From CAYLLD01 sp964425135 (lineage in GTDB: Bacteria; Pseudomonadota; Alphaproteobacteria; Rhodobacterales; Rhodobacteraceae), in the NCBI GenBank assembly GCA_964425135.1, contig CAYRKW010000006.1, forward strand, positions 1-64,000: 64,000 bases of DNA, in the 5' to 3' direction. The notes under the pieces were generated by a model. The model was not told where the DNA came from and searched no databases. It saw nothing but the letters and a program-made list of their open reading frames with translations. Positions within the stretch are counted from its first letter, which is position 1, and each line of letters opens with the position of its first letter. The position numbers and the translations under genes were made by a program. Shown here piece by piece: positions 8,819-17,518 of the stretch.

Positions 8819-9511
8819 TTATTCCCGTGCCACGGCCGGGCTGTCCAATAGTGCTTTTATATCGTCCGGCAGGATCAAACCGTCTGCGACCTTGGCTTCC
8901 ATTACCGCTTCGGCCTGTTGGATGTGCCCAAGCGCTTTTGCCACATCATCAATCCGGTCAAACGGCACAACGACAACCCCGTCCCGATCCCCGACGATCA
9001 GATCGCCCGAATGGACCGTCATCCCGCCAATCATCACCGGATAACCGATCCGCCCCGGGCCTTTGCCAAAGGGCGAGTTTGGATTGATGCCAGTCGCAAA
9101 TATTGGGAGATCCAGTGCTTCGATCCCGCCGATATCACGCACTGGCCCATCGGTGACAATTCCTTCAGCTCCAGCGTTTTTCGCCATGCCGCTCACCAAA
9201 TCGCCGATGGCAGCGCAGCCTTGAAAGCCATCGACAGCTTGCACCATGACATCGCCCGCCCGTACTTCCGACATGGCCGCGACCATTGCCAGCACATCCC
9301 GCGCGCTGCAATCCACAGTCAGCGCAGGTCCGCAAAGGCTTCCAGGGCAGCCGGGCAAGGGTTTTATAGCCATATCCAAAGCACCACTGCCCCCGAGCGC
9401 ATCGCAGATATTTCCGGTAAGCGCCCCCTTGAAGGGCGCGATTTGCGCCTCAGTTGGTCGGTTGCGCGAAGAGGCGCTCAGGATTTGCAGCAGGGGTGGT
9501 TCTTCGATCAT
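8819..9511 (-). CDS. RraA-like protein (4-hydroxy-4-methyl-2-oxoglutarate aldolase type)
   Basis: 230 residues of the RraA/HMG-aldolase fold. Visible are the glycine-rich segment with GPALTVDCSARD, the central GDVMVQAVDG and GAEGIVTDGPVRDIGGI stretches that form the active-site/metal region, and GGMTVHSGDLIVGDRDGVVVVP near the C-terminus. Members act as class II pyruvate aldolases on 4-hydroxy-4-methyl-2-oxoglutarate or related acids, or, in E. coli RraA, as an RNase E inhibitor. With no protocatechuate genes nearby the substrate stays open. It is divergent from cobS, with about 170 nt between the start codons. Confidence 0.85.
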   Translation of the reverse strand: MIEEPPLLQILSASSRNRPTEAQIAPFKGALTGNICDALGGSGALDMAIKPLPGCPGSLCGPALTVDCSARDVLAMVAAMSEVRAGDVMVQAVDGFQGCAAIGDLVSGMAKNAGAEGIVTDGPVRDIGGIEALDLPIFATGINPNSPFGKGPGRIGYPVMIGGMTVHSGDLIVGDRDGVVVVPFDRIDDVAKALGHIQQAEAVMEAKVADGLILPDDIKALLDSPAVARE

Positions 9512-9681
9512 GGTTTGGGCCTTTCGTGCGTCGCTCTACTCAGGCGGGAACACAGCGTCACTGTCAAGCGTGCAAAGCGTGTTACTGTGACACTTGCTGT
9601 CTTGCTTAAATGCACGGAATGGGCGACAAGCGGCAAGATTTTGGAACGGGTGCGCATGCGCGCTTTAGTGAGAGACGAAAC
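9512..9681. promoter_or_regulatory. Divergent RraA/cobS intergenic region with dyad
   Basis: A gene-free stretch between divergent starts. It carries a separated dyad, GTCAC near 9567 and GTGAC near 9594, enclosing two AAGCGTG direct repeats 9 bp apart. This is a plausible operator or shared promoter region; nothing in the sequence names the regulator. An in-frame ATG at 9610 upstream of cobS was not used as the start, because the extra 24 codons do not resemble CobS. Confidence 0.3.
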
Positions 9682-10668
9682 ATGGCGGACGGTAATATGA
9701 GTATGCATGAAGCACCGAGCGTTGACATTCGCGTCGATGAGACGTTCGGCTTTGAGAGCGATCTGGTGGTCCAGGGCTTTGAAGAGGCGAGCGACCGCGT
9801 GCCGGCGATTGACGATACATACCGCTTTGACCGCGACACAACGCTCGCCATTCTGGCAGGCTTTTGCAACAACCGCCGTGTGATGGTTCAGGGCTATCAC
9901 GGCACTGGTAAATCGACCCATATCGAGCAGGTCGCCGCGCGCCTGAACTGGCCGTGTGTGCGGGTCAATCTCGACAGCCATATCAGCCGGATTGACCTAA
10001 TTGGTAAGGATGCGATCAAGCTGGTGGATGGCAAACAGGTCACCACGTTTCAGGAAGGCATTCTGCCATGGGCGCTGCGCAATCCGGTGGCGATTGTGTT
10101 TGATGAATATGACGCGGGCCGTCCTGATGTGATGTTCGTGATCCAGCGGGTTCTTGAGGTTGAGGGCAAACTGACGCTGCTCGACCAGAACGAGGTGATC
10201 ACGCCGCACCCGTATTTCCGCCTCTTTGCGACGACCAATACGATTGGTTTGGGTGATACGACCGGTCTCTATCATGGCACCCAGCAGCTCAACCAAGGCC
10301 AGATGGACCGCTGGTCGATGGTCACGACGCTGAATTATCTGGAGCATGACGCCGAGGTCGAGATTGTGCTCGCCAAAAACCCGCATCTGCAAAATGATGC
10401 GGGACGTAAGATGGTGAGCCAGATGGTTACGGTTGCTGATCTGACGCGGACATCCTTCATGCAGGGGGATATCTCGACAGTGATGAGCCCACGGACGGTG
10501 ATCGCTTGGGCGCAAAATCAGGAGATCTTCAGCAACGTGGGCTTTGCCTTCCGCCTGACCTTCCTGAACAAATGCGATGAGTTGGAGCGGCAGACTGTTG
10601 CGGAGTTCTACCAGCGCTGTTTTGACGAGGAACTGCCTGAGAGCGCTGCGAGCGTGAGTTTGGGGTAA
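9682..10668 (+). CDS. cobS: Aerobic cobaltochelatase subunit CobS
   Basis: AAA+ ATPase subunit of the CobN-CobS-CobT complex that inserts cobalt into hydrogenobyrinic acid a,c-diamide in aerobic cobalamin synthesis. 328 residues from the ATG at 9682, the usual CobS length. The Walker A is GYHGTGKSTH at about 71-80; Walker B is VAIVFDEYDAG; sensor-1-like FRLFATTNT follows. The family-typical start MADGN and the DIRVDETFGF stretch support this start over the ATG at 9610. The partner cobT follows at 11560, but a VPLPA-CTERM gene on the opposite strand separates them. The large subunit cobN is not in the window. Confidence 0.95.
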   Translation: MADGNMSMHEAPSVDIRVDETFGFESDLVVQGFEEASDRVPAIDDTYRFDRDTTLAILAGFCNNRRVMVQGYHGTGKSTHIEQVAARLNWPCVRVNLDSHISRIDLIGKDAIKLVDGKQVTTFQEGILPWALRNPVAIVFDEYDAGRPDVMFVIQRVLEVEGKLTLLDQNEVITPHPYFRLFATTNTIGLGDTTGLYHGTQQLNQGQMDRWSMVTTLNYLEHDAEVEIVLAKNPHLQNDAGRKMVSQMVTVADLTRTSFMQGDISTVMSPRTVIAWAQNQEIFSNVGFAFRLTFLNKCDELERQTVAEFYQRCFDEELPESAASVSLG

Positions 10669-10750
10669 CGGGCGCTTGCGATCGTGCGCGTCACATCAGT
10701 GAATTCGCGATCGTGTTCCATCACCGTCTGATTTCGAAGCCCAAAATACA

Positions 10751-10782
10751 AAAACGCAGCCCCCCTGAGGAGGCTGCGTTTT
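10751..10782. terminator. Bidirectional rho-independent terminator
   Basis: Perfect 11-bp stem AAAACGCAGCC (10751-10761) / GGCTGCGTTTT (10772-10782) with a 10-nt loop. A-run on one side and T-run on the other make it work for both cobS (+) and the convergent VPLPA-CTERM gene (-). Confidence 0.92.
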
Positions 10783-10802
10783 AATCTGTGTATTGCTCGC
10801 GA

Positions 10803-11405
10803 TTAAGCGCGTCTGAAGGCGCGTGGCAGACGCAGTGCAAAAAGGCCTGCCATCAAGAGAAAGACAGGGGCAGGCAGCGGTACCACTGCTGGTGCTAGCG
10901 TCCATGTCCCCGGACCGGCGGACGCGCCGTCCGCTGTGCCGTCGCCGCTTGTGGATGAGAACAGGTCGTTGCTCCCGCCACACAGGCAGTCGCCGGCCCA
11001 ACCGACGATTTGTTTCGCGCCATCAAACATGAATGTATAGCTCGCTTCGGCAATCGAGCCTTGCAAAATGTCGTTCACGATGCCGCCCGTTTCAAAGAAA
11101 AACGGCGTTCCGCCCGGAGGCGAATAGGTGCTCGACAAAGTGCTTGTTGGCGTTGTCAGCGTGTACGAGAACGTCCCGCCGCTTTCTTTTAGCGCAAGCG
11201 TCGCGTTTGCGATGCCGCCAAGAACCGGAAGAGCGTCTTCATCGATGGTCAGCGATCCTGTGAAGGTTTCGCCGCCGCCAAAGCAGTTCGGAAGCGATGC
11301 CGGGCAGGTCAATTCCTGTCCCTGATATACGTAGTTGAGCGTCATTGCCGACGCAGACATTGCCGAAAGGCAGAGAAATATGAACGCAATCATTGATTTA
11401 AACAT
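10803..11405 (-). CDS. VPLPA-CTERM sorting domain-containing secreted protein
   Basis: 200 residues. An N-terminal signal peptide (MFKSMIAFIFLCLSAMSASA) is followed by a Cys-containing, Gly/Ser/Thr-rich extracellular region (CPASLPNCFGGG; GDCLCGGSND). A textbook C-terminal sorting tail VPLPAPVFLLMAGLFALRLP ends in basic RAFRRA. VPLPA-CTERM proteins are processed by a dedicated exosortase system and displayed or released at the cell surface, often with exopolysaccharide; no exosortase is in this window. The body of the protein is not recognisable. The gene sits between cobS and cobT on the opposite strand with its own terminator, so it looks like an insertion into the cobalamin locus. Confidence 0.88.
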   Translation of the reverse strand: MFKSMIAFIFLCLSAMSASAMTLNYVYQGQELTCPASLPNCFGGGETFTGSLTIDEDALPVLGGIANATLALKESGGTFSYTLTTPTSTLSSTYSPPGGTPFFFETGGIVNDILQGSIAEASYTFMFDGAKQIVGWAGDCLCGGSNDLFSSTSGDGTADGASAGPGTWTLAPAVVPLPAPVFLLMAGLFALRLPRAFRRA

Positions 11406-11559
11406 AGGTAATTCCCCCTAAAATTTAGGCTTGTGTTAGGCCTATGACGCAAGGTTAAGCGCACAATGCCCAGATGACGAGGTGAGGATTTTATTGTGCC
11501 GTGGGACGGTCGCATCAATTTTCTTTTCTTTGTGCAGCGCTGAGGGCATAAGCGGGGCT

Positions 11560-13425
11560 ATGAGCAACAATAGTGACAACCCTGCCGATCCGTTCAAGAG
11601 CGCGCTTGCTGATGCAACACGGGCGATGGCGAATGATGCTGAACTGACAGTGGCCTTCACCGTTGATCCTCCGGGTGTGTCGAATGAGGCGATGCGGTTG
11701 CCGCAGGTAAGCCGCCGGATGACCCGCGATGAGGTGTTGCTGGCGCGCGGGACGGCGGATTCTTATGCGCTGAAGATGCGCTATCACAACGCGGCCACGC
11801 ACAGGAAGTTTGCACCTGATGGCGAGATTGCCTCGGCGCTCTACGAGGCGATGGAAACCGCACGCTGCGAGGCGATGGGCGCGCGCGCCATGCCCGGAAC
11901 GGCCCAGAATATCGACGCCAAAATTGCTGATGAGGCAGCGCGTCTGGGCTATGGGGAGATCACAGACCGCGCGCAGGCACCGCTTGCCGTGGCAGCAGCG
12001 CAAATGGTGCGCAATCTGGCCACGGGTCGCCCTGCGCCAGAGGGTGCGGATAACGTCATGGAGTTGTGGCGCGGATTTTTAGAGCAACAGGCAGGCGGCA
12101 CGCTTGAAGGCGTGTCTGACGTTCTTGACGATCAGGCCGCCTTTGCGCGGTTTTCCCGTCAGGTTATTGAAGATCTGGGCTATGCTGACCAGCTTGGCGA
12201 CGACCCGGATTTCGAGGACGACGAGAGCGAGGCGGAGAGCGAGCAGGACGAGACTGAAGAGGGCGAGAGCGAAGAGGGGCAGGACGATGCCCAGCCCGAT
12301 GATGAATACGAGAAAAGCGACAGCACCGAAGCGATGGACGATCTTGAGCAGTTGCAGGCGCAGCTTTCGGATCAGGACATGGATGATGCGGAGATGTCCG
12401 AGGATGCGGAGTTTGATGACACCGATCTGCCGCCCGAACTGCCGCCGCCGCCCGTCTCGGACGCTGATCCCAATTATACGGTTTATTCGACAGAGTTTGA
12501 TGAAGAGATCAGGGCCGAAGATTTGGCCGATCCGGTTGAGCTGGAGCGATTGCGTTCTTATCTCGATCAGCAGTTAGAACCGCTCAAAGGAGCGGTCTCG
12601 CGACTTGCGAACAAATTGCAAAGGCGTTTGCAAGCGCAGCAGAACCGCTCGTGGCTGTTTGATCTGGAAGAGGGTATTCTGGATGCGGGGCGGCTGGCGC
12701 GGATTGTCACCAACCCGACCACGCCTTTGTCGTTCAAGCAAGAGAAAGACATGGAGTTCCGCGACACGGTCGTGACGATCCTACTGGATAATTCCGGCTC
12801 CATGCGCGGGCGGCCGATCTCTATCGCGGCGATCTGCGCTGATGTTCTGGCGCGCACGCTGGAGCGCTGTCAGGTCAAATGCGAGATTTTGGGCTTTACC
12901 ACGCGCGCGTGGAAGGGCGGGCAGAACCGCGAGACCTGGCTGCAAAGCGGGCGCGCGCAATCGCCGGGGCGTCTGAATGATCTGCGGCACATCATCTATA
13001 AATCCGCCGATGCCCCTTGGCGGCGGGTGCGGCCCAATCTTGGTCTGATGATGAAAGAGGGGCTTCTGAAGGAAAACATCGACGGTGAAGCGCTCGAATG
13101 GGCGCATCGTCGCCTGCTGGCGCGGCATGAGGCGCGCAAGGTGATGATGGTGATCTCTGACGGCGCGCCTGTCGATGACAGTACCTTGTCGGTCAATCCG
13201 GCAAATTATCTCGAAAAGCACCTGCGCGATGTGATTGCGATGATCGAAAAGCAAAAAACGGCGGAGCTGATCGCCATTGGTATCGGCCACGATGTCACCC
13301 GCTATTACGAGCGGGCGGTGACGATTACGGACGTGGAGCAATTGGCGGGCGCGATGACCGAGCAGCTTGCCTCGCTCTTTGACAATGACCCGCGCGCTAT
13401 CAAGGCGTTCAAGCGCAGCGCCTAG
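11560..13425 (+). CDS. cobT: Aerobic cobaltochelatase subunit CobT
   Basis: 621 residues from ATG 11560 (the frame extends upstream to 11482, but the family start MSNNSDNPADPFK is here). CobT is the VWA-type partner of the AAA+ protein CobS in cobalt insertion. Visible are the N-terminal CobT domain, a very acidic linker (about residues 220-320, rich in Asp/Glu/Ser) and a C-terminal von Willebrand A domain with the MIDAS motif DNSGSMRGRP near residue 410. A late ELIAIGIGHDVTRYY matches the family. The acidic linker is normal for CobT. It probably has its own promoter, since the inserted VPLPA-CTERM gene breaks any cobST transcript. Confidence 0.95.
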   Translation: MSNNSDNPADPFKSALADATRAMANDAELTVAFTVDPPGVSNEAMRLPQVSRRMTRDEVLLARGTADSYALKMRYHNAATHRKFAPDGEIASALYEAMETARCEAMGARAMPGTAQNIDAKIADEAARLGYGEITDRAQAPLAVAAAQMVRNLATGRPAPEGADNVMELWRGFLEQQAGGTLEGVSDVLDDQAAFARFSRQVIEDLGYADQLGDDPDFEDDESEAESEQDETEEGESEEGQDDAQPDDEYEKSDSTEAMDDLEQLQAQLSDQDMDDAEMSEDAEFDDTDLPPELPPPPVSDADPNYTVYSTEFDEEIRAEDLADPVELERLRSYLDQQLEPLKGAVSRLANKLQRRLQAQQNRSWLFDLEEGILDAGRLARIVTNPTTPLSFKQEKDMEFRDTVVTILLDNSGSMRGRPISIAAICADVLARTLERCQVKCEILGFTTRAWKGGQNRETWLQSGRAQSPGRLNDLRHIIYKSADAPWRRVRPNLGLMMKEGLLKENIDGEALEWAHRRLLARHEARKVMMVISDGAPVDDSTLSVNPANYLEKHLRDVIAMIEKQKTAELIAIGIGHDVTRYYERAVTITDVEQLAGAMTEQLASLFDNDPRAIKAFKRSA

Positions 13426-13487
13426 GCGCTTGCACATCACTGGTGGTTTCGCGACAACTTGACGCCTCACAGCCCAACAGGTGCCCC

Positions 13488-15284
13488 ATGTTTCAGGATT
13501 ACAAAGTCGCCACGCGTCCGCAAGACGGACCGCCACGCCTGGAAAAGCTGCGCGCGGCGATGAAAGCGGCAAAGGTGGATGCGTTTCTCATCCCTCGCTC
13601 GGATGCGCACAGGGGTGAGAATGTCGCCCCTTGTGACGAGCGGTTGGCGTGGCTGACCGGCTTTACCGGCTCGGCAGGCATTGCGGCGATTACGCAAAAG
13701 CTGGCGGCGGTGTTTGTCGACGGGCGCTATACCTTGCAGGTTCGCGATCAGGTTTCCCTCGATCATTTCACACCGAAGAACATTCCCGGCGATGAATTGA
13801 CGGCGGTGCTGATTGAAGCGCTCGGTCGGGGCGATGTGGTGGCTTATGATCCATGGCTGCACACGCGATCTGAGTTGGAGCGTTGGCAGCCGAAGCTGGA
13901 GGCGGAAGGTGTGACGCTGCGGGCCAGTGCCAATCTTGTGGATGAGGTTTGGGACGACCGCCCCAGCGCGCCCAAGGGTGCTATCATTGATCATCCGATC
14001 GCATTTTCCGGCGAGGCGCATGCAGATAAGCGGGCGCGTGTGGCCGAAAAGCTCGCAAAGGCAGGACAGGATATGGCGATCCTGACGCTGCCGGATTCGA
14101 TTGCGTGGCTTTTGAACATTCGCGGCAGTGATATCGAGCGCACGCCGGTGGTGTTGTGTTTTGCGGCCCTGCATGCGGATGGCACGGTCGATCTTTTCGT
14201 GGATCCAGCGAAGCTCTCGTCAGAGGTCGAGGCGCATTTCGGCAAGGATATCCGGTTGCACGATAAGGACGCGTTTGAGGCGTTTCTCAAACAGCAAAAA
14301 GGCACCGTGAGGGTTGATCCGGCGAGCGCGCCCGTTGCCGTTGGCGAGGCGTTGTCGAAGGCGAATATCGAATGGAAATCCGATCCCTGCATCTTGCCCA
14401 AAGCCGTTAAGAACGCTGTCGAGATTGAGGGCGCTCGTGAGGCGCATCATCGCGACGGGGTGGCAATGGCTGAGTTTTTAAGCTGGCTCGATGCTGCGGC
14501 GCCGGAAGGCGGGCTGACCGAGATTGATGTGGCGCAAAAACTTGAGGCGTGCCGCGCCGCCTCCAATGCGCTGCGCGATATTTCCTTTGAGACCATCTGC
14601 GGCGCAGGCGCAAACGGTGCGATTGTGCATTACCGCGTCAACGAGGCCACCAATGCGCCGCTCAAGCACGGCAGCCTGATCCTTGTGGACAGCGGCGGCC
14701 AGTATCGCGACGGAACGACCGACATCACCCGCACGATCAGCTTGGGCGCGCCGCCAGATGATGCGCGCCTTGCGTTTACGCTGGTGCTCAAGGGCATGAT
14801 CGCCATCTCGAAATTGCGCTGGCCCGAAGGGTTGGCCGGGCGTGATATCGATGGCTTTGCCCGCGCCGCGCTTTGGGCACAGGGCATGGACTATGACCAC
14901 GGGACGGGGCATGGGGTCGGGTCCTACCTGGGTGTGCATGAAGGGCCGGCCTCAATCTCAAAACGCTCGGTCGAGCCGATCAAACCGGGGATGATCCTGT
15001 CCAATGAGCCGGGGTTTTATCGCGAAGGCGCGTTTGGCATTCGCATCGAGAACCTAATCGTCGCGCAAGAGCCATCGCCGATTGAGGGCGGGGATCGCGA
15101 AATGATGGGATTTGAGACGCTCACTTATGTTCCAATTGACCTGCGGCTGGTGGATTCCGACCTGCTGACGGATGAGGAGCGGGACTGGCTGAACGCCTAT
15201 CATCAACAGACGCGCAAGGTGTTGGCCGCGCATGTGTCGGCGCGCGCGGCGGAGTGGCTGGAGGCTGCGACGCGGGCGATTTAG
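13488..15284 (+). CDS. pepP: Xaa-Pro aminopeptidase (M24B, aminopeptidase P)
   Basis: 598 residues, the length of the three-domain eukaryote-like aminopeptidase P found widely in alphaproteobacteria. Two creatinase-like N-terminal domains start at RLEKLRAAMKAAKVDAFLIP. The pita-bread catalytic domain follows, with metal ligands D401 and D412 (DSGGQYRDGTTDITRT), the GTGHGVGSYLGVHEGP histidine, and the glutamates in NEPGFYREG and IRIENL. It removes N-terminal residues preceding proline from peptides. The ATG at 13488 with an AGG upstream is preferred over the GTG at 13443. Together with the peptide importer and proline iminopeptidase at 28-37 kb it indicates peptide scavenging. Confidence 0.94.
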   Translation: MFQDYKVATRPQDGPPRLEKLRAAMKAAKVDAFLIPRSDAHRGENVAPCDERLAWLTGFTGSAGIAAITQKLAAVFVDGRYTLQVRDQVSLDHFTPKNIPGDELTAVLIEALGRGDVVAYDPWLHTRSELERWQPKLEAEGVTLRASANLVDEVWDDRPSAPKGAIIDHPIAFSGEAHADKRARVAEKLAKAGQDMAILTLPDSIAWLLNIRGSDIERTPVVLCFAALHADGTVDLFVDPAKLSSEVEAHFGKDIRLHDKDAFEAFLKQQKGTVRVDPASAPVAVGEALSKANIEWKSDPCILPKAVKNAVEIEGAREAHHRDGVAMAEFLSWLDAAAPEGGLTEIDVAQKLEACRAASNALRDISFETICGAGANGAIVHYRVNEATNAPLKHGSLILVDSGGQYRDGTTDITRTISLGAPPDDARLAFTLVLKGMIAISKLRWPEGLAGRDIDGFARAALWAQGMDYDHGTGHGVGSYLGVHEGPASISKRSVEPIKPGMILSNEPGFYREGAFGIRIENLIVAQEPSPIEGGDREMMGFETLTYVPIDLRLVDSDLLTDEERDWLNAYHQQTRKVLAAHVSARAAEWLEAATRAI

Positions 15285-15290
15285 CGGGGG

Positions 15291-15308
15291 TGTTGGACGG
15301 CGCTCTAA
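15291..15308. repeat. 18-bp exact repeat, copy 1
   Basis: TGTTGGACGGCGCTCTAA occurs here and again at 42523-42540. Here it overlaps the stop codon of the small - strand gene (15305-15307). Function unknown. Confidence 0.6.
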
Positions 15309-15529
15309 ATATAGTCCTCAATCGCCTTGTTGATCGTCGGCGGCAGGTCGTAAATATTCAACCCCTCCTCCCGCGCGTCATTGGCAAGATAAAGACTGGT
15401 GCCAGCAATAAAGGCGAAAAACGCCATGATACGGATCGACCCGCTATCGACCATCACCGACAGAAGCGCCAGTAACGCCAGCGCGCCCGAAGCGCTGCCC
15501 AAAAGAAGATATATCTCGTAGTTTGTCAT
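15305..15529 (-). CDS. Small two-span membrane protein of unknown function
   Basis: 74 residues: a short N-terminus, then two hydrophobic segments (IYLLLGSASGALALLALLSV and IRIMAFFAFIAGTSLYLAN), and a charged tail EEGLNIYDLPPTINKAIEDYI. Two transmembrane helices with both ends on the same side is the likely topology. No family recognised. Its stop codon falls inside an 18-bp sequence repeated at 42.5 kb. It lies convergent to pepP with 20 nt between stops. The well-formed hairpin-loop membrane pattern supports a real gene. Confidence 0.7.
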   Translation of the reverse strand: MTNYEIYLLLGSASGALALLALLSVMVDSGSIRIMAFFAFIAGTSLYLANDAREEGLNIYDLPPTINKAIEDYI

Positions 15530-15595
15530 GACGCGTCTGCGTCTAGCGGGCGAGTGTGGCGAATTTAGGACCGGAGGCTCTAAACCCGCGTTTGG

Positions 15596-17047
15596 CTATT
15601 GCGGCTCGCCCTCATAGATCAGTTTTTCGCTCACCGGCGAGATGCGCAGAATGTTGGTCGTGCCGGGCGTCCCGAACGGGATACCTGCGGTCACGATGAT
15701 CTGGTCCTTATCTGTGCCAAAACCGTATTCACGCGCTGCGCGCGCCGCGCTGACCACCGCGTGTTTGAACCGCTCGACCTCGCCTGTGACCGCGCAATGC
15801 AGCCCCCAAACAAGCGCGAGCTTTCGTGCGGTGCGCACAAAGGGCGTCAGCGCCAGGATCGGCACGCGGGGCCGCTCGCGCGCAGCCAAAAGCGCGGTCG
15901 TGCCCGAATGGGTAAAACAGGCAATCGCTTTAACATCGATGGTCTCGGCGATCTCGCGGGCCGCAACCGTGATCGCATCTGCGACCCGCTCGCGCGACGG
16001 TGTGCGCGAGGCTTCGATGATCTGCGTGTAGTGTGGATCTTTCTCGATCCGTTCCGCCACAGCGTTCATCGTTGTCACCGCCTCAACCGGATAGGAACCG
16101 GCAGCCGATTCAGCCGAAAGCATCACCGCATCCGCGCCCTCATAAATCGCCGTGGCAACATCCGAGACCTCCGCGCGGGTCGGAACCGGCGCTTCAATCA
16201 TACTTTCCAGCATTTGCGTGGCAACAATCACCGGCTTGCCAGCCGCACGGCAGGCACGCACAAGGCGCTTCTGGATCGCAGGCACGTCCTGCACCTCCAT
16301 CTCCACGCCCAAATCGCCACGCGCGACCATGATGCCGTCGCTCACCGCCAGAATGTCGTTCATCGCTGTGACCGCAGCGGGCTTCTCGATCTTCGACAGA
16401 ACCGCCGCGCGGCCGTTCACAAGCTTGCGCGCCTCGCTCACATCCTCAGCACGCTGCACAAAGCTCAGCGCAATCCAGTCAACGCCTAGCTCAGCGGCAA
16501 ACTCTACATCGCTTTTGTCCTTGTCGGTCAGCGCGGTGAGCGGCAGCACAACATCAGGCACATTCACGCCCTTGCGGTCCGAGATCGTCCCTCCCACAAT
16601 CACTTCAGTATCGGCAAAATCCTTACCGCATTTGGTCACGCGAAGCTGAATCTTGCCGTCATTGACCAACAGCCGCGTGCCCGGCTCAAGCGCTGCAAAA
16701 ATCTCAGGATGCGGCAGATGAACCCGCTCCGCCGTGCCGGGCGTATCATCGAGATCAACGCGGAACGCGGCGCCAACCTCCAGCTCTTCCGCACCATTGG
16801 CAAAGGCCCCGACACGCAGCTTTGGTCCTTGCATATCGGCCAGAATACCAATCGGACGCACCATATCGGCCTCGACCTGACGAATGATATTATACCGCTC
16901 TGCCTGTTCTTGCTGTGTACCATGGCTCATGTTCAACCGGAACACATCTGCGCCAGCCTCAAAGAGCGCTTTGATCGTGTCGTACGTGCTCGAAGCGGGG
17001 CCGAGCGTTGCAACAATCTTGACCTGTCTTTGGCGTCTGAGAAGCAT
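15596..17047 (-). CDS. pyk: Pyruvate kinase
   Basis: 483 residues from the ATG at 17045-17047. The frame runs a further 150 codons upstream, but that part has no pyruvate kinase character and overlaps a divergent gene. The enzyme converts phosphoenolpyruvate and ADP to pyruvate and ATP. Visible are VKIVATLGPASS at the N-terminus, RLNMSHGT, DMQGPKLRVG, the catalytic lysine in LSKIEKPAAV, the metal site in MVARGDLGVEME, and MLSAESAAGSYPVEAV in place of the common MLSGETA form. The C-terminal regulatory domain is present. Divergent from DUF1244, with a 171-nt shared promoter region. Confidence 0.96.
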   Translation of the reverse strand: MLLRRQRQVKIVATLGPASSTYDTIKALFEAGADVFRLNMSHGTQQEQAERYNIIRQVEADMVRPIGILADMQGPKLRVGAFANGAEELEVGAAFRVDLDDTPGTAERVHLPHPEIFAALEPGTRLLVNDGKIQLRVTKCGKDFADTEVIVGGTISDRKGVNVPDVVLPLTALTDKDKSDVEFAAELGVDWIALSFVQRAEDVSEARKLVNGRAAVLSKIEKPAAVTAMNDILAVSDGIMVARGDLGVEMEVQDVPAIQKRLVRACRAAGKPVIVATQMLESMIEAPVPTRAEVSDVATAIYEGADAVMLSAESAAGSYPVEAVTTMNAVAERIEKDPHYTQIIEASRTPSRERVADAITVAAREIAETIDVKAIACFTHSGTTALLAARERPRVPILALTPFVRTARKLALVWGLHCAVTGEVERFKHAVVSAARAAREYGFGTDKDQIIVTAGIPFGTPGTTNILRISPVSEKLIYEGEPQ

Positions 17048-17218
17048 GAAATGCGGAACCTTTGTGCATTGGGGGTGCGGATGGGCTGAAAAGTGAGACC
17101 GTTGCCTATGTCGGTCGGCCGAAAAGATCAAGTCGATGGCGAAACCTTGATCATCACATTGCTTGATCCCTTCCGCTTGAGTGATTAACTCTGACCAAAC
17201 CAGAGCAATGGATCCCAG

Positions 17219-17512
17219 ATGAGCGACACACAAACCGAGCTTGAGGCCGCCGCGTTCCGCAGGCTGGTCTCGCATTTGCAAACACGCAGCGATGTGCAGA
17301 ATATCGATATGATGAACCTCGCCGGGTTCTGCCGGAACTGCCTGTCCCGCTGGTACGCCGAAGAGGCAGCGCAGCGGGGGCAAAGCATCGATAAAGAGGC
17401 GGCGCGCGCGCTGGTCTATGGCATGCCCTATGACGAATGGAAGGCCAAGCATCAGACCGAGGCCACCGATGAACAGCGCCAAGCCTATGCGCGCAACCAC
17501 GACAAACACTAG
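17219..17512 (+). CDS. DUF1244 family protein
   Basis: 97 residues matching DUF1244: DMMNLAGFCRNCLSRWY with the paired cysteines (CRNC), then AALVYGMPYDEWK-like spacing (ALVYGMPYDEWKAKHQTEA in this protein). Length is normal for this small soluble family, which is common in proteobacteria and functionally uncharacterised. The ATG at 17219 is divergent from pyruvate kinase, and the stop is 6 nt before the next gene start, so it is probably co-transcribed with the TupA-like gene. Confidence 0.9.
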   Translation: MSDTQTELEAAAFRRLVSHLQTRSDVQNIDMMNLAGFCRNCLSRWYAEEAAQRGQSIDKEAARALVYGMPYDEWKAKHQTEATDEQRQAYARNHDKH

Positions 17513-17518
17513 CCGCTG

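Noticed and set aside
12204..12500. Low-complexity acidic stretch in CobT as a repeat anomaly
   Set aside because: An acidic linker is normal for the CobT family.
17048..17509. N-terminal extension of pyruvate kinase by about 154 codons
   Set aside because: The extension overlaps DUF1244 on the other strand and lacks pyruvate kinase features; the MLLRRQRQVKIV start is family-like.
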